Assembly (NCBI GenBank): GCA_017633865.1
Contig: JAGBOM010000123.1
Span: 1 to 23,855 of the forward strand
Length of the DNA stretch: 23,855 nucleotides
Source of the DNA: Opitutales bacterium
GTDB taxonomy: Bacteria > Verrucomicrobiota > Verrucomicrobiia > Opitutales > Intestinicryptomonadaceae
Direction: 5' to 3'
Under the pieces are notes generated by a model. The model had not been told where the DNA came from, made no database searches, and saw only the letters and a program-made list of their open reading frames with translations. Positions 15,608-23,163 of the stretch are shown here, piece by piece (within the stretch, counting starts at the first letter, position 1; the number at the start of each line of letters is the position of its first letter). Both the position numbers and the translations under genes were made by a program.

Positions 15608-16918
15608 TTACAGAACCATCAGCCTTTGCACATTTAAAATTAATTTCAATTGCAATAAAATAATTTTTTTAGGATCTAAATTGTAATCACTTGAGGCTAA
15701 AAGCTTTCCCCATGCGGAAATATCTATAAAAGTCATTCGACCAGATTTTGGCATCGGATTTCTATTTATATTGATTGTATCATCTAAAGGGCTTGCAAAC
15801 CATTTTAGTCCTGTCGGGTCCCACCTGCCCCAAGGGTTTTGGTTGACATAGATGTATTGGTTGAACCCGTCAACGTACTCCATGGGGTCGGGGGTTAGGA
15901 AGATGCCCAGTTCCAAATGCCTGAAACGTTTGCCCTCATTAAGCAAGTTGTCGTCGTCTTCAACCTTTGTATTAGCCCTAAAATCGTCGTTAGGTATTGA
16001 GCCGTAAACGTCGTCGTGGTTGCCAAAGGCGTAGTAGTGGCTAAACGACTTCGTTGCCTGGTTCGCCCCAATGGTCTTTATGACGTCGCCTCTAAGGTTG
16101 TAAATCTTGTAGTTTAGATCGCCACCGTTCGCGTATTCCGTATAGTTTACGCCGCCAACGCCTCCACCCTGGTCTGAACCGCGATAGGTCAGTGTTGTCC
16201 CGGTCAAACCCGTCTCCAAAACGCTTACTCCGTCGGCGTAGCTGTACTCCTTGGTCTTTGTTCTCGGTGTCGCGCCTATGCTTGACACTTCGCGCTTGAT
16301 CCTTCTGCCTCGGTAGTCGTAAACGCTTTGCGTCCTCACCTGCTCGTAGTTCGCGCCTTCGCCGGTGTCTTTAAATGTGTCGACAAGCATATCGTACGCG
16401 TCGTAAACATAGGTCGTTATGCTTTCCCCGTCGGAAATCCCCGCAAGATTGCCCCGAGCGTTGTAGGTCATTGACCAAGTCGAGCTTGTAGAAGAGCCTG
16501 TCGGGGTATAATTAGCATCTATTGGTTTGTGCGTCTTGGTTAAAGCAGATACCTGGTTTAGGTCGTTTACGGTATATGCGGTTGTTTCTATGTACCAATT
16601 CGGATTGCCCGAACCCGCGCAAGTCAATACCCTTGATGTGCGATTGCTGTTATTGTCGTAAGTATATGCCGTTGATTTTACGGTATTTCCGTCATAGAGG
16701 CTTTCGCTTACAAGGCGGTCGAAGGCGTCGTAGCCAAGAGAGCCTTCCCAGCGGTTTACTGCGCTGCTATTGTTTTGCGAGTTCACCAAGTACACAACGT
16801 TCCCGCCGAGATCGTAGAAGTATTGGTTGTCAAGCAGCGTGCCGCTTTGGGTTTTCAGGCGGTTTAGGGCGTCGTAAGTATAGGCAATTTCGTAGCCGTT
16901 GGCGTGGACTTTGCCCAC
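15608..16918 (-). CDS. Rhs core, translatable part upstream of the frameshift
   Basis: This is the 436-residue stretch an ordinary gene caller would report, from a GTG at 16916-16918. That GTG lies in the middle of a YD repeat, so it is not a natural start; coding similarity runs on upstream to 17191. The last 17 residues (after DPKKI) are out of frame relative to the tip and are read only because of the one-base loss. Confidence 0.6.
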   Translation of the reverse strand: MGKVHANGYEIAYTYDALNRLKTQSGTLLDNQYFYDLGGNVVYLVNSQNNSSAVNRWEGSLGYDAFDRLVSESLYDGNTVKSTAYTYDNNSNRTSRVLTCAGSGNPNWYIETTAYTVNDLNQVSALTKTHKPIDANYTPTGSSTSSTWSMTYNARGNLAGISDGESITTYVYDAYDMLVDTFKDTGEGANYEQVRTQSVYDYRGRRIKREVSSIGATPRTKTKEYSYADGVSVLETGLTGTTLTYRGSDQGGGVGGVNYTEYANGGDLNYKIYNLRGDVIKTIGANQATKSFSHYYAFGNHDDVYGSIPNDDFRANTKVEDDDNLLNEGKRFRHLELGIFLTPDPMEYVDGFNQYIYVNQNPWGRWDPTGLKWFASPLDDTININRNPMPKSGRMTFIDISAWGKLLASSDYNLDPKKIILLQLKLILNVQRLMVL

Positions 16919-17231
16919 AACATTGCCGTTGAGATCGTAGGAATAAGTAGTTGTGCGGTTTTGCTGGTCGGTTATCGAAATTAGCCTGTTATTGTTGTCG
17001 TAGGCGTAGGAAAGGGTATGAGTGAATGTAGCATTTTCAAAGATCGAATTTATGCTCCCATAACTAGACTTTATTCTGTTATTTGCAAGATCATATTTAT
17101 AAAAATGCGTTTTTCCGCCGTTGGTCTCGGAGATTGTCCTGCCAAGCGCATCGTAAGTATAGCTTACATTTGCAAGACTATTTACGCTGGGCTAATACAG
17201 ATGTCGAATTCCCGCTTGTATTTACGCGCGC

Positions 17232-17262
17232 AAAAAAAACGCCCGCTACTTGCGGGCGTTTT
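17232..17262 (-). terminator. Terminator of rpmJ-rpmE
   Basis: An 11-bp perfect stem (AAAACGCCCGC with GCGGGCGTTTT, loop of five) is followed by eight T on the minus strand. It lies 20 bases after the rpmE stop. The 40 bases between it and the open Rhs frame (17192-17231) contain no recognisable gene or element end. Confidence 0.9.
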
Positions 17263-17282
17263 CAAATTCGATTTTGAAAAAA

Positions 17283-17531
17283 TTAGGCGCGGCGGCGGCC
17301 GAACTTCTTCTGGAACTTTTCGACCCTGCCCGCGGTGTCGACAAAGCGCTTTTCGCCGGTGTAGGCGGGGTGCGAGTCCGCGGTGATGTCGCGCACCACA
17401 ACTTGGTATTCGACGCCGTCGATAGTTTCGGTCTGCTTGCTCTTCATCGTGGAGCGGGTAAGAAAGCGGGTGCCCGTCGAAACGTCAACAAAGCATACGG
17501 GCTTGTAGTCGGGATGGATTTTATCTTTCAT
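17283..17531 (-). CDS. rpmE2: Ribosomal protein L31, type B (zinc-independent)
   Basis: An 82-residue 50S protein. [20 protein letters not shown] at the start, [12 protein letters not shown] and [25 protein letters not shown] are the L31 type-B signature. It lacks the CxxC zinc ligands of type A and has a single Cys, so it needs no zinc. A GAGAGG ribosome-binding site lies nine bases upstream of the ATG. It follows rpmJ by 29 bases in a two-gene operon. Confidence 0.96.
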   Translation of the reverse strand: MKDKIHPDYKPVCFVDVSTGTRFLTRSTMKSKQTETIDGVEYQVVVRDITADSHPAYTGEKRFVDTAGRVEKFQKKFGRRRA

Positions 17532-17560
17532 TGGGATTTGCCTCTCCGTTTATTGGAAAC

Positions 17561-17686
17561 TTAGCCCTGCTTCGCCTTGTAGCGGGGGTTTGTCTTATTG
17601 ATTACGTAAACGCGACCCTTTCTGCGCACAACCTTGCAATCGGGATGGCGGGTCTTTAAAGACTTGATTGATGATACAACTTTCAT
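17561..17686 (-). CDS. rpmJ: Ribosomal protein L36, zinc-independent type
   Basis: A short gene of 41 codons. It encodes [18 protein letters not shown], then [19 protein letters not shown] and AKQG. The [26 protein letters not shown] pattern is that of the cysteine-poor L36 paralog (RpmJ2/YkgO type), which lacks the C-C-C-H zinc site of standard L36. First gene of the rpmJ-rpmE pair, with a purine-rich AAAGAGCC just before the ATG. Confidence 0.95.
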   Translation of the reverse strand: MKVVSSIKSLKTRHPDCKVVRRKGRVYVINKTNPRYKAKQG

Positions 17687-17718
17687 GGCTCTTTAATTTA
17701 TTTAAATGAAAAGTTTGA

Positions 17719-17747
17719 AATAAACCGTTATTAGAGATTTATGTCAA
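17719..17747 (-). promoter_or_regulatory. Sigma70-type promoter of rpmJ-rpmE
   Basis: On the minus strand, a perfect -35 TTGACA (17742-17747) is followed after 17 bases by the -10 TTTATT (17719-17724). It lies about 33 bases upstream of the rpmJ ATG and is the clearest promoter in the window. I saw no zinc-repressor (Zur)-like inverted repeat around it. Confidence 0.75.
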
Positions 17748-17830
17748 GCAATCTTTTCAAGTTTTTTATTTTTTAGACGATTCTTTTATTTTTTAGGGGA
17801 TTTTTCGGGGAATTCGCCCTCAAATCCGCC

Positions 17831-18706
17831 CTATTTTTGCGGCGTTTTAGACAAAAAGCTTTTGACGGTGTTAGACATAAGCATAGCAACCGTCATAGGC
17901 CCTACGCCGCCGGGAACGGGGGTGATTTTCGAGCATTTGGGCGCGACGGCCTCAAAATCGACGTCGCCAACCAGGCGGTAGCCCGACTTCTTTTCGGCGC
18001 ACGGGATTCTATTTATGCCAACGTCTATCACGCACGCCCCCTCTTTCACCATGTCGGCGGTGACGGTATTGGGCCGCCCGACCGCGGAGATGAGAATGTC
18101 GGCCTCGGCGCAGACGGCGGCGAGGTTTTCGCTGCGCGAGTGGCAGACGCTCACGGTTGCGTCCACGCCCTTTTGCATGAGCAAAAGCGCGAGCGGCTTG
18201 CCGACAATCAGGCTTCTGCCTATAACTACAGCCCTCTTGCCCCGGGTTTCCACGCCGGAGCGCTTTATAAGCTCCAAAATGCCCGCGGGGGTGCAGGCGG
18301 TGAAGGCGCTTTTATCCTCCTGGCAAAGCTTGCCGAGGTTTGCAAAGCTAAATCCGTCAACGTCCTTTTGCGGGCTTACGCGGTTGAACGTGGCCTGCTC
18401 GTCGAGGTGCTTGGGCAGGGGCGCCTGAACGAGAATCGCGTCGACAGTGTCGTCGGCGTTGAGCCTGTCCAAAAGAGCGTCGAGCTCCGCCTGGCTTGTG
18501 GATTCGGGCAGGATGTTCAGCCTGCTTTCTATGCCGATTTCAGCCGCGACCTTGCTCTTTTTTGCGACGTAAGAAATCGACGCGGGGTCTTCGCCCACCC
18601 TCACGAGCGCAACGCACGGCCTGCGCCCCTTTACGTTCGCGATTTTAGCGGCGAGCTCCGCGTGGATTTGCCCGGCTATTTGGTTTCCGTCAATTAGATT
18701 GCTCAT
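17831..18706 (-). CDS. folD: Methylenetetrahydrofolate dehydrogenase/cyclohydrolase FolD
   Basis: A 291-residue bifunctional enzyme interconverting 5,10-methylene-, methenyl- and 10-formyl-tetrahydrofolate. Catalytic Y46 and K50 are in SYVAKK, followed by QAPLP (94-98, usually QLPLP), KDVDGF (114-119), the NADP loop [12 protein letters not shown] (usually GRSNIVGKP) and the C-terminal [11 protein letters not shown]. Both substitutions are mild. The start is the ATG at 18706, one base after the stop of the lipoprotein gene (TAA-A-ATG), so the two are coupled. Downstream (17760-17830) are T-rich runs, including a 13-base TTTTATTTTTTAG direct repeat, but no clear hairpin. Confidence 0.96.
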   Translation of the reverse strand: MSNLIDGNQIAGQIHAELAAKIANVKGRRPCVALVRVGEDPASISYVAKKSKVAAEIGIESRLNILPESTSQAELDALLDRLNADDTVDAILVQAPLPKHLDEQATFNRVSPQKDVDGFSFANLGKLCQEDKSAFTACTPAGILELIKRSGVETRGKRAVVIGRSLIVGKPLALLLMQKGVDATVSVCHSRSENLAAVCAEADILISAVGRPNTVTADMVKEGACVIDVGINRIPCAEKKSGYRLVGDVDFEAVAPKCSKITPVPGGVGPMTVAMLMSNTVKSFLSKTPQK

Positions 18707-18707
18707 T

Positions 18708-19031
18708 TTAGCGCGCAAGTTTGATGTTGTCGGCGTAAACGACCTTGCCCTTTTCGGTCTGGGCGAGGCGCCCGCGCAAGATTACGGGGTTGTTCACAAG
18801 CCTGTCGAAGCTTGAAGTCACGACTTCGGAGGTGTCGACATAGGCTATAAAATTGTTGTTGATGTCGCAAAACTTGAAGCGGAAATCCTTTGAGCCGCGC
18901 TCTATTCTAAGAAAGCCCGTCATCGTCTGCGGAATGTCTGATATTGTGTATTTGGGGCTTTCGCAGCCGGAAAAGAAAAGCCCGAACAGCGCCCCGAGCG
19001 CGAGAATAAAGATTGTTGATATTTTTCCCAT
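18708..19031 (-). CDS. Small lipoprotein, unknown function
   Basis: A 107-residue protein with a lipoprotein signal: MGKIST, a hydrophobic stretch, then LFFSGC, with the lipid-bearing Cys at 23. The mature part of about 84 residues has alternating strand-like segments ([49 protein letters not shown]). These read like a small beta-barrel of the OB kind, which is an inference from pattern only. The ATG at 19031 fits the signal; the frame is open further upstream but that part is not signal-like. It is coupled to folD and divergent from the NYN gene. Confidence 0.75.
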   Translation of the reverse strand: MGKISTIFILALGALFGLFFSGCESPKYTISDIPQTMTGFLRIERGSKDFRFKFCDINNNFIAYVDTSEVVTSSFDRLVNNPVILRGRLAQTEKGKVVYADNIKLAR

Positions 19032-19113
19032 AAGATGCTTTAAATAATTTTCGATTAAAAATAAACAACTTCTTCGGCGGAATTTCAACAAGCAAATGAA
19101 CAAATTTTAAGAT

Positions 19114-19656
19114 ATGCCCGAGTTCCAAAAACATCTGCTCGTCGACGGCTGGAACATAATCCGCTCCGAGGCGGCCATGTCGAAAGCCTTCAGCGAACTC
19201 GGGCAGGACAGCGCCAAAAAAATGCTCGCCGCGCGCCTAAGCCCGATTCACGACATCTTCGGCTACCGCCTCACAATAGTTTACGACGGCAAAGGCGACG
19301 AAATTTCAATAGAAAAAATCGGACAAAGCGACACTTTCTGCGAGGTCTACACGCCATCGTCGCTCACCGCCGACGAGCTTATCGAGCAGTACTGCGCCAA
19401 CAGCAAGAACCCGAAATCCATAACCGTCGCAAGCCGCGACAACCTTATAAGGCTCACCGCCATGGGCTTTAAGGTGGAAAGCATAACCGCAAGCCAGCTG
19501 CTCGGCTGGGCGGACGACGCCGCAAGCCACGCCCGCAAAAAGTACGACGCCGTCCGCAAAAACGCCTCCGACGAATGGAAAAAGGCCTCGTCGCCCTTCG
19601 CCGACATCGAAAGCCGCATAAAAAAAAGCGGCCCGAAAGGCGGCGCCGCAAAGTAA
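19114..19656 (+). CDS. NYN-domain protein, YacP/Rae1-like ribonuclease
   Basis: A 180-residue protein with the PIN-like NYN fold. HLLVDGWNII carries D11 and N14, TIVYDGKG carries D58, LTADELIEQ carries D87, and ITVASRDNL carries D109. These are the expected acidic metal-binding positions. Members of the YacP family include Rae1 of Bacillus, which cuts mRNA in the ribosomal A site. A lysine-rich C-terminal extension (about 140-180) could bind RNA. Role here by homology only. Followed after 40 bases by the Sel1 gene on the same strand. Confidence 0.82.
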   Translation: MPEFQKHLLVDGWNIIRSEAAMSKAFSELGQDSAKKMLAARLSPIHDIFGYRLTIVYDGKGDEISIEKIGQSDTFCEVYTPSSLTADELIEQYCANSKNPKSITVASRDNLIRLTAMGFKVESITASQLLGWADDAASHARKKYDAVRKNASDEWKKASSPFADIESRIKKSGPKGGAAK

Positions 19657-19696
19657 TGCTTGAAACTTCATAAAAACCCAATATCCATAAATACAA

Positions 19697-20911
19697 ATGA
19701 AAAAATTTAATGTGCTTTTTATTTTGGCGGCGCTTTCCGCCGCGCCGCTGGGCGCGCAGGTTCTGCCCTCGTCCTCCTCAACGGACGCCCAAAGCGAAAA
19801 CGCCGCGCCGCTTGGCAGGAAGGCCGGCCACGTCTATTCCGACGACGCCTCCATGAACGCCGAGTTCTACAAAAACTCCGCCCAGCCCGCCCAAACAAGC
19901 CCGTCGAAGAAATCCGACAAGGCCGGCGGGCGAGTCTACTCCGAAGACCCCGCCCAAAACTCCTCGCTCTACGAGGGCTTCGCGCAAAGCGCGCCGAGCG
20001 CCCCGCAGTTTTCCGGCCAATACACCGAGGCCGAAAAAAAGGAAATCGCCGAGCTTGAAAACGTCGTAAAGCTCGCCCAGCAGGGGGACCCCTCCGCGCA
20101 AAACCAAATGGGCGACCTCTACGCCGACGGCAGGCTCATAACCCGCAACATGGAGTTCGCCGCCTACTGGTGGTACCTCGCCGCAAACGGCAAAAACCCC
20201 GAGGCTCTCTGCCGAATGGGCGAGCTTTATTATAGCGGAACCGTCGTAAAAAAGAACGTTTTTAAGGCCATAGACTATTGGCAGATGGCGTCTTTGGCGG
20301 GCAACGCCCAAGCGCAGTACTTTTTGGGTACGTGCTACGCCGTCGGCGGCAACGGCGTAAATAGAGACGTTTCAAAAGCCGTCTACTGGTGGCAAAAAGC
20401 CGCCGCCCAGCACAATATAAGAGCCATGCACAACCTCGCCTACGCCTATTTGCGCGGCGAAGGCGTAAACAACAAAGACCCGCGCCTGGCCTACGAGCTC
20501 TGGCGCAGAGCCGCCGAGAAAGACTACGTCCCGGCGCAAACCCAGCTCGCCCTCTGCTATTTTAGGGGCATAGGCGTCGCAAAAGACATACCCCTCTCGG
20601 CAAAAATCTGGACTCTCGCCGCCGAACAGGGCGACATCGAGGCGCAAAGGTACCTCGGATTCTCCTACTACTACGGCCTCGGCGTCCCGCAGGATAAAAA
20701 CACGGCGCGCGCCCTTTTCGCCTCCGCCGCCGCGCAGGGCGACAAACAGGCGAAGCGAGCCTACGACGGCATAATCTTGGAAATCGGCATACCCACCAAA
20801 GACTCCCCAAAATCCCTCGTAAAAATTCCCGCCCCCGAAGCGGTGGTGGAAACCCGCCAGCTTTTCAGGCAGACAAAGGCCTTCGTTCCGCCCAAAGCAG
20901 AAAAGAAATAA
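19697..20911 (+). CDS. Secreted Sel1-repeat protein
   Basis: A 404-residue protein. A signal peptide (MKKFNVLFILAALSAAPLGA) is followed by a Ser/Ala/Pro-rich region with a duplicated 17-residue motif of pattern G-[HR]-VYS-[DE]-D-x3-N-x3-Y at about 44-60 and 78-94, 34 residues apart. From about 125 to 350 run six or so Sel1-like repeats of about 36 residues (A-x2-G-x3-A-Q-x2-L-G-x2-Y-x2-G-x-G-V-x2-D). These form an alpha-solenoid used for protein binding. The C-terminus is basic and Pro-rich. Probably a periplasmic scaffold; the partner is unknown. Confidence 0.88.
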   Translation: MKKFNVLFILAALSAAPLGAQVLPSSSSTDAQSENAAPLGRKAGHVYSDDASMNAEFYKNSAQPAQTSPSKKSDKAGGRVYSEDPAQNSSLYEGFAQSAPSAPQFSGQYTEAEKKEIAELENVVKLAQQGDPSAQNQMGDLYADGRLITRNMEFAAYWWYLAANGKNPEALCRMGELYYSGTVVKKNVFKAIDYWQMASLAGNAQAQYFLGTCYAVGGNGVNRDVSKAVYWWQKAAAQHNIRAMHNLAYAYLRGEGVNNKDPRLAYELWRRAAEKDYVPAQTQLALCYFRGIGVAKDIPLSAKIWTLAAEQGDIEAQRYLGFSYYYGLGVPQDKNTARALFASAAAQGDKQAKRAYDGIILEIGIPTKDSPKSLVKIPAPEAVVETRQLFRQTKAFVPPKAEKK

Positions 20912-20947
20912 GCCCAAAGCATTTCTTTTTCCGCAAATTTTTAATAA

Positions 20948-20985
20948 AAAAGGAGCTGCCCAACGGCAGCCCCTTTTATTTTTTT
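20948..20985 (+). terminator. Terminator after the Sel1 gene
   Basis: The stem AAAAGG-A-GCTGCC / GGCAGC-C-CCTTTT closes a CAAC loop with one internal mismatch and is followed by a T-run. It lies 36 bases after the stop codon. Because of its flanking A-run it may also serve the convergent reverse rubrerythrin. Confidence 0.85.
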
Positions 20986-21003
20986 AAGCCCGATAAAAGA
21001 GCC

Positions 21004-21549
21004 CTACTTTTTAAAGTAGCGGTTCAGCAAGCCCTCGAAAGCGCAGCCGTGGCGGGCTTCGTCTTTGCACATTTCGTGGACGGTGTCGTGAATGGCGTCG
21101 TAGCCGAGCTGCTTTGCGCGCTTTGCGATTTGCAGCTTGCCCTCGGTCGCGCCCCTCTCGGCGGCGACGCGCGCCTCAAGGTTCGTCTTGGTGCAGGGGG
21201 CGACGACCTCGCCCAAAAGCTCCGCGAACTTCGCGGCGTGCTCGGCCTCCTCAAACGCGATTCTCTTGTAGGCCTCGGCGACTTCGGGATACCCCTCCCT
21301 GTCAGCCTGGCGGCTCATGGCAAGGTACATTCCGACCTCCATGCACTCGCCGTTAAAATTGGCGCGGAGGCCTTCGAGAACTTCGGCGTCGACATCTTTG
21401 GCCACGCCTATGCGGTGCTCGTCCGCCCAGGCGGACGCCGCGCCCTCGTCAAAGGCGACGAATTTCGACTTCGGAGCCTTGCACACGGGGCAGATTTCGG
21501 GGATTTCGCCGTCAAAAATTTGACCGCAGATTGGACATTTCATTTTCAT
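21004..21549 (-). CDS. Reverse rubrerythrin (N-terminal rubredoxin domain)
   Basis: A 181-residue protein with the rubredoxin domain first: C5-P-I-C8-G and C20-P-V-C23 bind one iron. The diiron four-helix domain follows ([48 protein letters not shown]). This order is that of the 'reverse' rubrerythrins known from clostridia, which act in peroxide and oxygen reduction. The ATG at 21549 is used; another lies two codons on. No Fur-like box is seen upstream, unlike the other rubrerythrin. Spacer 21550-21725 is AT-rich and holds no gene. Confidence 0.93.
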   Translation of the reverse strand: MKMKCPICGQIFDGEIPEICPVCKAPKSKFVAFDEGAASAWADEHRIGVAKDVDAEVLEGLRANFNGECMEVGMYLAMSRQADREGYPEVAEAYKRIAFEEAEHAAKFAELLGEVVAPCTKTNLEARVAAERGATEGKLQIAKRAKQLGYDAIHDTVHEMCKDEARHGCAFEGLLNRYFKK

Positions 21550-21725
21550 GGGTTTTCAGTGCTTTCTTTTGTGTTTTTTGGCAGGAATTTAACATTCCGA
21601 TTTTGATTTTAAAAATTCTGGCATATTAAAAAAACAGCATCAAGAACTATTTGCGCCTTTCGGACAAATCCGCGCCGAATAAAAGGGCTTAGGCGGGGTT
21701 TCGGGCGAAAAAAAGAAAAAAATTC

Positions 21726-22274
21726 TCAAAGCTTTCGGGCAAGCGTATCCAAAAGCCCGCTTGGGCTGTCGCTTACGGCGACGGAATCGAGAGTTTCGGC
21801 GGGCAAAAAGCCCTCGTCTTTTGCGCGGCGTAAAAATTCAAAAAGAGTATCGTAATAGTTTGCGACGTTTAAAAACCCGCTCGGCTTTTTCATAAACCCG
21901 AGCTGCCAAAGCGCGACAGGCTGGAAGATTTCGTCGAGAGTGCCTATGCCCCCGGGAAGCGCGATGAACACGTCGGCAAGGCTCTCCATAAGCAGCTTGC
22001 GCTCGGCCATGTCGCGGGCAAAAACCACGCGGGTGATGCCCTTGTGCAAGACCCTCTCCGGAAAGCCCTTCGGAATTACCCCAACCGCGCTTCCGCCGCT
22101 TTCCAAAACGGAGTCTGCCACAATGCCCATAAGCCCGCAGTTGCCCGCGCCGTAAACAAGCTCCGCGCCTATCTTTGCGATGCCCGCGCCCAATTCGCGC
22201 GCGGCCGCCGCGTACGCCGGATTCCGCCCGGGTTTCGAGCCGCAAAATACGCAAACTCTTTTTATTTTAGCCAT
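21726..22274 (-). CDS. LOG-family protein (cytokinin riboside 5'-monophosphate phosphoribohydrolase type)
   Basis: A 182-residue Rossmann-fold protein of the LOG/YgdH family. Visible are VCVFCGSKPG at the N-terminus, YGAGNCGLMG (41-50), MAERKLLM with R92 and K93, and the signature PGGIGTLDE (107-115) with catalytic E115. Such enzymes hydrolyse nucleoside monophosphates at the N-glycosidic bond; in bacteria they often act on AMP or other nucleotides. The ATG at 22274 is chosen since the conserved fold starts there. It lies 7 bases after the stop of the PflA-like gene, so the two form an operon. Confidence 0.9.
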   Translation of the reverse strand: MAKIKRVCVFCGSKPGRNPAYAAAARELGAGIAKIGAELVYGAGNCGLMGIVADSVLESGGSAVGVIPKGFPERVLHKGITRVVFARDMAERKLLMESLADVFIALPGGIGTLDEIFQPVALWQLGFMKKPSGFLNVANYYDTLFEFLRRAKDEGFLPAETLDSVAVSDSPSGLLDTLARKL

Positions 22275-22281
22275 GGTAAAT

Positions 22282-23025
22282 TCAGTCTCCGCAAACGACT
22301 TCCAAGCCCTTGGCCTCAAGAGCCTCCCTAAACTTTTTAATGCTCGCCCTCGACGGCAGGCGCAAATCCTGAAGCCTCAGCGAGGTTTTACGCCTCCCCG
22401 CGCCCTGCGCCGCGCCCCCCCGATACGGCAAAAGCTCGACGCGCTCAATGCACCGGTATTTCGAAGCGAAGTCCGCGAGAGCCTCCGCGTAGCCCCCGCC
22501 CAAAGACACGCCCTCCAAAAGCACGATTTTTAGCCGCGTAGGCTTTTTTATGAGGTTTAAATACTCGAGGAACTCAAAGACCTTTCGGTTGTCCCTGCCC
22601 GTCAGCGCCAAATGCTTTTGCGGGTCCAAATGCTTTATGCCGAGCAGCACAAGGTCGGTAAAGTCCAAAAGCTCCTTGATTTTTAACGACAAATCGACAT
22701 ATCCGCAAGTGTCCAATGCGGTGCTTACGGCGTTGCCTTTAAGCCTCTTAAAAAGCTCCAAAAGCCCCTCTGCCTGCAAAGTGGGCTCGCCCCCCGAAGC
22801 GGTAAAGCCGCCGCTTGAGAAGTTCAAGAAAGACTCGTATTTCAAAACGTCGGCCACAATTTCGTCAACGCTTCTCAGCGAAAAATTTTCCGAATTACAA
22901 ATGTCGGGCGTGCGGCAAAACCTGCACTTAAAAGGGCAGCCGTGAAAGAACAAGACATACCTTTTCCCGGAGCCGCCGGACGCGCCCGAAGTTTCAGCCG
23001 AATGGATTTTTAAAAGCTCCGCCAT
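22282..23025 (-). CDS. pflA: Radical SAM activating enzyme, PflA type
   Basis: A 247-residue radical SAM protein. The CxxxCxxC cluster site lies at C30-C34-C37 in HGCPFKCRFC. TASGGEPTLQ (about 75-84) is the SAM-binding motif, with LDTCGY, DLVLLGIKHLD and VELLPYRG further on, all as in pyruvate formate-lyase activase. It would install the glycyl radical on a partner enzyme such as pyruvate formate-lyase. No glycyl radical enzyme is in the window, so the partner must be elsewhere. The N-terminus and C-terminus are close to the usual length. The C-terminal GGAAQGAGRRKTSLRLQ departs from the usual PYH-xG-KY ending, so the exact partner is uncertain. Confidence 0.82.
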   Translation of the reverse strand: MAELLKIHSAETSGASGGSGKRYVLFFHGCPFKCRFCRTPDICNSENFSLRSVDEIVADVLKYESFLNFSSGGFTASGGEPTLQAEGLLELFKRLKGNAVSTALDTCGYVDLSLKIKELLDFTDLVLLGIKHLDPQKHLALTGRDNRKVFEFLEYLNLIKKPTRLKIVLLEGVSLGGGYAEALADFASKYRCIERVELLPYRGGAAQGAGRRKTSLRLQDLRLPSRASIKKFREALEAKGLEVVCGD

Positions 23026-23033
23026 AAAAAGCC

Positions 23034-23051
23034 CGCGCCCGCCGGGGCGCG
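23034..23051. promoter_or_regulatory. GC hairpin in the pflA leader
   Basis: A 7-bp GC stem CGCGCCC/GGGCGCG with a GCCG loop sits 9 bases upstream of the pflA ATG. On the minus strand it is followed by GGGCTTTTT and the ATG. On the plus strand it is followed by CGTTG and a T-run, although no plus-strand gene lies upstream of it. It could attenuate or block translation of pflA, or stop antisense transcription. Confidence 0.5.
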
Positions 23052-23163
23052 CGTTGTTTTTTTAATACAATTTACTTTTCGCCCGACTTGGCAAGTTTTT
23101 AATAAAATTTTCAAAAAATCTCGCAACGGCGCAAATTTTCTGCTTTTATAGATCCGGAATATT

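Larger units (their letters stand above)
13504..15808. other. Low-GC accessory patch
   Basis: G+C drops sharply here. For example, bases 15181-15240 contain 13 G/C of 60, while a housekeeping stretch such as 18421-18480 (folD) has 36 of 60. The left edge coincides with the start of hisD and the right edge with the end of the Rhs core. The sudden change at the core-tip junction is a known property of Rhs genes and points to separate acquisition of tip and downstream genes. Confidence 0.75.
15090..17191 (-). pseudogene. 5'-truncated, frameshifted Rhs/YD-repeat gene with AT-rich tip
   Basis: The remnant spans about 700 codons. The frame is open from 17191, where an in-frame TAG at 17192-17194 lies upstream with no ATG before the YD repeats. 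Many YD units are legible (YTYDALGRTISE, YAYDNNNRLISI, YSYDLNGNVVGK, YTYDALNRLKTQ). The Rhs core end follows: RHLELGIFLTPDPMEYVDGF, then NQYIYVNQNPWGRWDPTGL, finishing near 15,808. After it the DNA becomes AT-rich and encodes a unique tip of about 240 residues. Within the tip, seven A (plus-strand T-run 15664-15670) break the frame. Reading one base back continues sensibly as PKKNYFIAIEINFKCAKADG and on to 15090. Rhs proteins deliver C-terminal toxins or act in contact and recombination. Here the N-terminus is missing, so it is an orphan core-tip fragment or pseudogene. Confidence 0.82.

Noticed and set aside
15090..15808. Calling the Rhs tip a named nuclease or toxin
   Set aside because: I could read no catalytic motif of a known toxin family in the repaired tip sequence.
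17192..17231. Insertion-sequence end or attachment site at the Rhs break
   Set aside because: No inverted repeat, target duplication or integrase is visible around the junction.
17837..18697. Long open frame on the plus strand opposite folD, and similar ones opposite the ligase fusion, hisD and the coiled-coil gene
   Set aside because: They are mirror frames produced by the codon bias of the real genes; their translations are Arg/Ala/Gly-rich with no domain or start signal.
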